In this document: piece after piece, positions 5,685-10,105 of the stretch
Numbering within the stretch: position 1 is the stretch's first letter
How the letters are laid out: the number at the start of each line of letters is the position of its first letter
NCBI GenBank assembly: GCA_028288905.1
Contig: JAQGHJ010000433.1
Coordinates: 1-10,105 of the forward strand
Source: Phycisphaerales bacterium
GTDB lineage: Bacteria; Planctomycetota; Phycisphaerae; Tepidisphaerales; Tepidisphaeraceae
Direction of reading: 5' to 3'
Length of the DNA: 10,105 bases
The notes under the pieces: generated by a model
Told to the model about the DNA's origin: nothing
The model's input: the letters and a program-made list of their open reading frames with translations, nothing else
The model's database searches: none
Translations under genes and position numbers: made by a program

Positions 5685-7097
5685 ATGAGCCGCATCAACA
5701 CGAACATCGGGTCCCTGCAGGCCATGCACCGGCTGACGAAGAACCAGGGCGACCTGAGCACCCGGCTGCAGCGGCTGAGCACCGGGCTGAAGATCAACTC
5801 CGGCAAGGACGCCCCGGCCGGGCTGATCGCCAGCGAAACGCTCCGGAGCGAGGTCGCCGGCATCAACCAAGCGGTCGACAACAGCCAGCGGGCCAACAAC
5901 GTGCTGAACACGGCCGAGGGGGCGCTGGGCGAGGTGTCGAACCTGCTGCTGGAGGTCCAGAGCCTGACGAACCAGGCGGCCAACAGCGGGGCCCTGAGCC
6001 CGCAGGAGATCGCGGCGAACCAGCTGCAGGTCGACGCGATCCTGAACAGCATCAACCGGGTCAGCAACACGACCCAGTTCAACGGCGTGAAGCTGCTGAA
6101 CGGCGGGCTGGACTACGCGACGAGCGGGATCAGCTCGGCCAAGATCGACGTCGCCCAGATCAACGCGGCCAAGATCCCGGACAACGGGACGCTGAACGTC
6201 GCCGTCCAGGTGACGGCCAGCGCGAAGGTCGGGACGGTCGAGTTCACGGCGAGCGGGATCGGGGGCGCCCCGGCCACGATCGAGATCTCCGGGAACACCG
6301 GGACCGAACAGTTGAGCTTCGGGGCGAGCGCCAAGAACAGCGCGATCGCGTACGCGATCAACCAGCTGAAGGAGTCGACCGGGGTGAGCGCGTCGGTCGT
6401 CGCCGGCAAGCTGGACATGTACTCGACCGAGTTCGGCAGCCGGCAGTTCGTGTCCGTCAAGACGATCAGCGGGACGTTCGTGGACGGCAAGGTGTTCGGG
6501 GCCGACGCGACGGTGAACATCAACGGGTCCAAGGCGAGCGTGGACGGGCGGACGGCCACCGTCCGTACCGGCGACCTGGACATGAGCCTGACGCTGGACC
6601 AGGCGTTCGCCCAGACGACGGCGGGGGCCGGGTCGACGACGAACTTCACGATCACCGGCGGCGGGGCGAAGTTCCAGCTCGGGGAGAAGGTCGAGCGGCC
6701 GAGCCAGGTCCACCTCGGGGTGGCGTCCGTGGCCACGACGAAGCTCGGGAACCAGGTGACCGGGTACCTGAGCAGCTTGGCGAGCGACGGCCCGAACTCG
6801 CTGGTCGGCGGGAACACGATCAAGGGCCAGAAGATCCTGGACGCGTCGATCAAGCAGGTGGCCGAGCTCCGCGGGCGGATCGGGGCGTTCCAGAAGGACG
6901 TGATCGAGACGAACGTGAACACGCTGAACGTCGCGCTGGAGAACGTGACGGCGGCCGAGAGCTCGATCCGGGACGCCGACTTCGCCGAGGAGACGAGCCA
7001 GATGACCCGGGCCCAGATCCTGGTCCAGGCGAACACGTCCGTCCTGTCCCAGGCGAACTCGAGCCCGCAGAACGTGCTGTCGCTGATCGGACGGTAA
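5685..7097 (+). CDS. fliC: Flagellin
   Basis: The 470-residue product is the filament subunit, exported by the flagellar type III system and polymerised at the filament tip. The conserved N-terminal D0/D1 region (about 1-140) has RINTNIGSLQA, a long amphipathic helix, LSTGLKINSGKDAPAG and TQFNGVKLLNG. The C-terminal D1/D0 region (about 385-470) has LRGRIGAFQKDV, AESSIRDADFAEE and the end PQNVLSLIGR, a typical flagellin terminus where FliS binds. The centre (about 145-380) is a Gly/Ala/Thr/Ser-rich beta-type insert of the variable D2/D3 kind, which makes the protein larger than minimal flagellins. Codon choice is very biased (aac, atc, ctg, gtc), fitting high expression. No other flagellar gene is in the window. 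A long structured leader precedes it and a terminator follows it, so it is probably transcribed alone. Confidence 0.96.
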   Translation: MSRINTNIGSLQAMHRLTKNQGDLSTRLQRLSTGLKINSGKDAPAGLIASETLRSEVAGINQAVDNSQRANNVLNTAEGALGEVSNLLLEVQSLTNQAANSGALSPQEIAANQLQVDAILNSINRVSNTTQFNGVKLLNGGLDYATSGISSAKIDVAQINAAKIPDNGTLNVAVQVTASAKVGTVEFTASGIGGAPATIEISGNTGTEQLSFGASAKNSAIAYAINQLKESTGVSASVVAGKLDMYSTEFGSRQFVSVKTISGTFVDGKVFGADATVNINGSKASVDGRTATVRTGDLDMSLTLDQAFAQTTAGAGSTTNFTITGGGAKFQLGEKVERPSQVHLGVASVATTKLGNQVTGYLSSLASDGPNSLVGGNTIKGQKILDASIKQVAELRGRIGAFQKDVIETNVNTLNVALENVTAAESSIRDADFAEETSQMTRAQILVQANTSVLSQANSSPQNVLSLIGR

Positions 7098-7134
7098 GCG
7101 ACGAGGAGTAGCGGGATGGTGGAGTAGTTGAGTG

Positions 7135-7182
7135 GCGGGGTGGGCAGCCGCGTGACGCGGTGCTCACCCCGCTTCTTCGTTG
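7135..7182 (+). terminator. Rho-independent terminator of flagellin
   Basis: Stem 7135-7146/7161-7172 (12 pairs, one G-T) continues through a one-base bulge into ccgcg/cgcgg (7148-7152/7156-7160) with loop tga. The run ttcttcgtt follows at 7173-7181. It starts 38 bases past the stop. GGTGG-rich sequence before it (7115-7134) and CCACC-rich sequence after it (7194-7223) suggest a larger, degenerate inverted repeat around the terminator, but the match is poor. Confidence 0.75.
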
Positions 7183-7223
7183 GCCCAGTCGATCCACCAC
7201 CCCATCACTCCACCACTTCCATC

Positions 7224-7460
7224 TCACATCTGGCACGACCCGGGCTCCCCGCCGCACCGGCCGCACATCGGCATATCGCCGCCGGCCGGGGACGCCGCCG
7301 ACCCGCCGGCGTTCGCCCCGACGGCGAACACGCTCAGGGCCTTGGCCGTCTGGTCCGACCCGCAGGCCGGGCACGGCGGGCGGACGTCGGCCGACATCGA
7401 CCGCACGAGCTGGTCGAACCGCTTGTCGCACTTCTTGCAGGTGTACTCGTAGACGGGCAT
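7224..7460 (-). CDS. FmdB-family zinc-ribbon protein
   Basis: The 78-residue product begins MPVYEYTCKKC, the characteristic opening of the FmdB family of small zinc-ribbon proteins annotated as putative regulators after FmdB of a methylotroph's formamidase locus. Zinc would be held by CKKC (8-11) and CPAC (30-33). A low-complexity Gly/Ala/Ser stretch (about 46-62) leads to a second cysteine group, CGRC (66-69) and Cys76, at the tail; cysteine- and glycine-rich tails are common in the family. The ATG is fixed by the conserved first residues, with ggag about ten bases upstream as a modest binding site. It converges on flagellin and diverges from the DUF4432 gene. The family is secure, but its molecular role is not established. 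Confidence 0.9.
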   Translation of the reverse strand: MPVYEYTCKKCDKRFDQLVRSMSADVRPPCPACGSDQTAKALSVFAVGANAGGSAASPAGGDMPMCGRCGGEPGSCQM

Positions 7461-7489
7461 AACTCGGCACTCCGGTCGGGGACGTCGGC

Positions 7490-7509
7490 CCGCGCGGTCG
7501 ACCGCGCGG
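7490..7509. promoter_or_regulatory. Perfect 20-base palindrome between divergent genes
   Basis: ccgcgcggtc followed by gaccgcgcgg is an exact dyad centred 39-40 bases before the fmdB-type start and about 97 bases before the DUF4432 start. Its place in a shared upstream region suggests an operator for a dimeric regulator. A second, shorter perfect palindrome, ggtgccggcacc, lies at 7538-7549. Both are GC-only or nearly so, and chance dyads are easier to form in such DNA. Confidence 0.4.
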
Positions 7510-7596
7510 CCTCACCGACATGGTAGCGGCCAACCGCGGTGCCGGCACCCGGTGCCAGCCGACGCCGCACAACCCGGAACCGCAGAACCCACCGCC

Positions 7597-8736
7597 ATGA
7601 GCCAACCGCCCGCCGCACCGCCGTCCCTCGCATTCGACCCCACGAAATTCGTCCATCCGGCCCAAGCGGGCGGGATCGAGCGGTACGTGATCGACGACGG
7701 GGCCGGCCGGGGGATCCGGGCGTTGTGCGTGAACACCGGCGGCGGGCTGCGGTACCGGCTGCTGCCGGACCGGGGGCTGGACGTCGACCAGGCCTACTTC
7801 GGCCCGCACTCGCTGGCGTTCCTGAGCCACCGCGGGCCGTCCGCGCCGGCCGGGGGGATCGAGCGGGGGATCGACTGGCTCGGCAAGTTCCCCGGCGGGC
7901 TGCTCACCAGCTGCGGGCCGTTCGGCGTCGGGGCACCGGTGACCGACGCCGGCGAGGACCTGCCGCTGCACGGCCCGCACTCGAACACGCCGGCCGAGAT
8001 CGAGTCGGTCGTCCAGCCGGACCCGCACGCCGGGCGGCTCCAGATGAGCGTCACCGGCGTGCTGCGGTACGGCCGGCTGTTCGGGCCGAACGTCACGCTG
8101 CGACGGACCGTCCGATCGACGCTCGGGGCCAACGCGATCGAGGTTACCGACGAGTTCACGAACCCCGGGAACACCCCGGCCCCGCACGCGTGGCTGCTGC
8201 ACATCAACCTCGGGTACCCGCTGGTCGATGCCGGTGCCACATTCTGCTATCGGGCGCGCGTGGAGGACGGGACCGTGCAGCCGTTGCCGAACCCGGTCGC
8301 GCGGGCCCGGTTCACGCCCGGCGGCGGCGATGGCGGGCGAAGCGCCGGCGGCGGGGCCGTCCCGGACTACAAGCGAGTCCCACCGCCGCTGGACGCCCAC
8401 CGCGGGGCGGTCGAGGCGGTCGCGTACCTAACGCCAAAAGCGGGCCCGGACAGCCAGGTGACGGTCGGGCTGGTGAACGACGTGCTCGGGCTCGGGCTGG
8501 CGATCGACTACGACCCGACCGCGTTCCCGCGGTGCGTGAACTGGCAACACTGGGGGCCGGGCGAGTACGTCACTGCGCTGGAGCCGACCAACGGGAGCGT
8601 CGAGGGGCGGGCGACGGACCGGGCGAACGGCACACTCGATTCGCTGCCGCCCCGTGGGAGCAAGACGTACCGGTACACGATCCGCGTGGTGAGCGACGCG
8701 GTGGGGCTCGACGCGCTGCGGACCCTGAACACCTGA
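7597..8736 (+). CDS. DUF4432 family protein, aldose-1-epimerase-like
   Basis: The 379-residue product resembles DUF4432 proteins, a branch of the galactose-mutarotase beta-sandwich superfamily that binds sugars. Visible landmarks are LLPDRGLDV (55-63), FPGGLLTSCGPFGVG (98-112), LPLHGPHSNTPAE (122-134) with His125, LLHINLGYPL (200-209) with His202, and near the C-terminus NWQHWGPGEYVTALEPTN with Glu329. By analogy with GalM, a histidine and this glutamate could act as acid and base, but the assignment is by pattern only. An insert rich in Gly at about 245-260 interrupts the fold. ATG 7597 was preferred over an in-frame GTG at 7552 because family similarity begins after it. Neither has a clear Shine-Dalgarno site. 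No signal peptide is seen, so it is likely cytoplasmic. Substrate unknown; no sugar genes are nearby. Confidence 0.85.
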   Translation: MSQPPAAPPSLAFDPTKFVHPAQAGGIERYVIDDGAGRGIRALCVNTGGGLRYRLLPDRGLDVDQAYFGPHSLAFLSHRGPSAPAGGIERGIDWLGKFPGGLLTSCGPFGVGAPVTDAGEDLPLHGPHSNTPAEIESVVQPDPHAGRLQMSVTGVLRYGRLFGPNVTLRRTVRSTLGANAIEVTDEFTNPGNTPAPHAWLLHINLGYPLVDAGATFCYRARVEDGTVQPLPNPVARARFTPGGGDGGRSAGGGAVPDYKRVPPPLDAHRGAVEAVAYLTPKAGPDSQVTVGLVNDVLGLGLAIDYDPTAFPRCVNWQHWGPGEYVTALEPTNGSVEGRATDRANGTLDSLPPRGSKTYRYTIRVVSDAVGLDALRTLNT

Positions 8737-8743
8737 TGCCGAT

Positions 8744-8872
8744 CGGGCCCGTCAGTGCGCACGGGCTTCCAGCCCGTGCGCACGGGCGAGCAATCTTATC
8801 CGGCCGCGGTCGCACATCATCGACATTAGGTCCGCACGCACGGGCTGGAAGCCCGTGTCACTGACGGGCCCG
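8744..8872. repeat. Two-armed inverted repeat overlapping the RNase D stop codon
   Basis: Arms 8744-8780 and 8837-8872 pair over 35 bases (14 plus 21), broken only by CG versus T between the two blocks; the 56 bases between them are unpaired. Each arm contains its own 8-bp hairpin cacgggct/agcccgtg with a 3-base loop (8760-8778 and 8839-8857). It lies between convergent genes. The right arm runs into the RNase D coding region and supplies its last codons and TGA. Confidence 0.85.
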
Positions 8873-10105
8873 CTCGGCGGTCGGCCGGATGGAGACCGCC
8901 GTCAGGCCGTCGGACCATCGGAAGCCGAACATCTTCTCGCCCTTGTACAGGGCGATCACGTCGTCCCCGATCGCGGCCCGCCGCCAACCGGTGGTCACCC
9001 GCAGGCCGTCGGGGTTCGCACCGTCCCGCAGGCGGTAGTACAGGTCGGTGAAGTCGGCCCGGCTGCCGACGAGGGCGGGGTCGATCCCCTTGGCGAACCC
9101 GATCACCTGGGCGGCGGCGAGCAGGGCGTCGCCGTTGTACCGGTCGGTCGGGGAGGGCTCGAGGAAGCCGGCGTCCGGCAGGTTGGCCGGCGGGTCGGTC
9201 AGGCCGCGGGCGGTCAGCTCGACGATCGCCCGCCCGTGCTCGATCTCGACCGGCCGAGGGCGCCCCTTCACCCGGTCGAGCTGGTCGACCGACCGGATCG
9301 GGCTCCGCGACAGGTCGATCAGGATCTCGTCCTTCAGGAACGCCCGCGGCGGCACGTCCTCGTGCTTGGCCGCCTCGTTCCGCCAGATCACCAGCTGCCG
9401 CAGCACGCCGGCGTGCTTGGCGTCGAGCGACCCGGCCCCCTTGATCCGCAGCCACTGCACGTCCGGGTCGAACTTGTACAGGTGCGGGCGGCACATCGCG
9501 TCGCACTCCTCCACGGCCCACGGCAGGTGGCCGGACGACTCCAGCATCGCCTTCAGCTCGGCGTGAAGGCGGGGCAGGTAGCGGACGTCGTCGGCCGCGT
9601 ACCGCAGCTGCTGGCTGCTGAGCGGCCGCTGGTCCCAGTGGGTGAACGTGAGGCCCTTGCCGAGCTTCGCTCCGGTCAGCTCCAGGGCGAGCTTGCTGAG
9701 CGACACCGGGTACGGGAACCCCGCCAGCCCGGCGGCGATCTGGGTGTCGAACACGTTCGTCGGCCCGCGGCCGAGGTGCCGCACGACCGGCTCCACGTCC
9801 TGGCTGCCGGCGTGGACGATGACGGCCACCGCCGGGTCGGCCAGCAGTTCCCAAAACGGCGTGAGGTCGAGGTCGGCCAGCGGGTCGATCAGGGCCACCT
9901 CGGCGGCCGACGCGACCTGGATCAGGCAGAGCTTCGGGTGGTACGACAGCTCGCCGATGAACTCCGAGTCGTAGGCGAACACCCCGGCCGCCCGCAGCCG
10001 GCCGATCAGGGCGGCCAGGTCGGCGTCGGTCGTGACGAGGGCGGCCGGGCCGCGGGGGACGAGCGGGTGGGCGGCCCCGGGCGTCGGCTCCGGGGCGGCG
10101 GGGCC
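8858..10105 (-). CDS. rnd: Ribonuclease D, 5' end outside the window
   Basis: The frame is open to the window edge, giving 415 visible residues, with no ATG, GTG or TTG in the first 41; the true start lies beyond. RNase D is a 3'-5' exoribonuclease that trims tRNA and other small RNA precursors. Counting from the window edge, the DEDD exonuclease motifs are complete: DSEF (Asp46, Glu48), HAGSQD (Asp103) with NVFDTQIA after it, and YAADD (Tyr169, Asp173), the tyrosine marking the DEDDy subgroup. An HRDC nucleic-acid-binding domain follows at about 228-300, with the typical LRQLVIWRNEAAKHEDVPPR segment. The remainder contains more helical sequence, likely a second HRDC-like unit, and a terminal segment ending ERARQ that is encoded by an inverted repeat. 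Starting at the in-frame GTG at 9982 would remove strand one before DSEF, so that start is wrong. Confidence 0.94.
   Translation of the reverse strand, partial: GPAAPEPTPGAAHPLVPRGPAALVTTDADLAALIGRLRAAGVFAYDSEFIGELSYHPKLCLIQVASAAEVALIDPLADLDLTPFWELLADPAVAVIVHAGSQDVEPVVRHLGRGPTNVFDTQIAAGLAGFPYPVSLSKLALELTGAKLGKGLTFTHWDQRPLSSQQLRYAADDVRYLPRLHAELKAMLESSGHLPWAVEECDAMCRPHLYKFDPDVQWLRIKGAGSLDAKHAGVLRQLVIWRNEAAKHEDVPPRAFLKDEILIDLSRSPIRSVDQLDRVKGRPRPVEIEHGRAIVELTARGLTDPPANLPDAGFLEPSPTDRYNGDALLAAAQVIGFAKGIDPALVGSRADFTDLYYRLRDGANPDGLRVTTGWRRAAIGDDVIALYKGEKMFGFRWSDGLTAVSIRPTAERARQ

Noticed and set aside
5257..5688. Open frame in the flagellin leader ending in an ATGA overlap with flagellin
   Set aside because: A TTG start, no binding site at a useful distance and a Pro/Arg/Ala-rich product make it look like chance; kept only as a question under the Shine-Dalgarno finding.
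5211..6713. 500-codon minus-strand frame across the flagellin gene and its leader
   Set aside because: It is antisense to an unmistakable flagellin, with a low-complexity Arg/Asp/Val/Gln composition and no recognisable motif.
6850..8400. 516-codon minus-strand frame across the end of flagellin, the FmdB-type gene and the DUF4432 gene
   Set aside because: It crosses three well-supported genes and the flagellin terminator; composition is shadow-like.
1..10105. CRISPR array, tRNA, rRNA, transposase, phage or toxin-antitoxin genes
   Set aside because: No regularly spaced direct repeats, tRNA-like cloverleaf or mobile-element proteins were seen on either strand. The inverted repeats are single pairs, not arrays.

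Overview
The window is a stretch of ordinary chromosome from a high-GC bacterium, most likely a planctomycete of the Gemmata group (Gemmataceae). Three things point there: strong G/C preference at third codon positions, an exported protein with a VPLPPA-type C-terminal sorting tail, and spacers full of two-armed palindromic repeats of the cacgggct-tcc-agcccgtg and gcacgggc-gtccc-gcccgtgc kind that I associate with planctomycete genomes. The taxon is an inference; no rRNA or other marker is present.

Layout: 1-436 is non-coding with a repeat. 437-1282 (+) encodes an exported protein with a PEP-CTERM-like tail. It converges on 1520-3151 (-), a secreted serine carboxypeptidase-like S10 peptidase. 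The S10 gene diverges from 3457-4905 (+), class II fumarase (fumC), which ends in a very strong hairpin. A spacer of 779 bases follows, and its second half is an unusually long, hairpin-rich leader for the flagellin gene 5685-7097 (+). Flagellin ends at a classical terminator and converges on a small FmdB-type zinc-ribbon gene, 7224-7460 (-). That gene diverges, across a perfect 20-base palindrome, from 7597-8736 (+), an aldose-1-epimerase-like DUF4432 protein. The last gene, 8858-10105 (-), is ribonuclease D; its 5' end lies outside the window.

The genes do not form one operon or pathway. They are single transcription units of mixed function: TCA cycle, motility, RNA processing, secreted hydrolase, sugar-mutarotase-like enzyme and cell-surface protein. 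I see no phage, transposase, CRISPR, toxin-antitoxin or defence genes, and no obviously new multi-gene system.

The more interesting material is non-coding. The flagellin leader carries several ANGGAN motifs, three of them in the loops of hairpins and one over the ribosome binding site. This is the pattern expected of a target of the RNA-binding regulator CsrA/RsmA. In addition, nearly every spacer holds its own inverted repeat, different in sequence but alike in two-armed design, and one of these supplies the stop codon of the RNase D gene.
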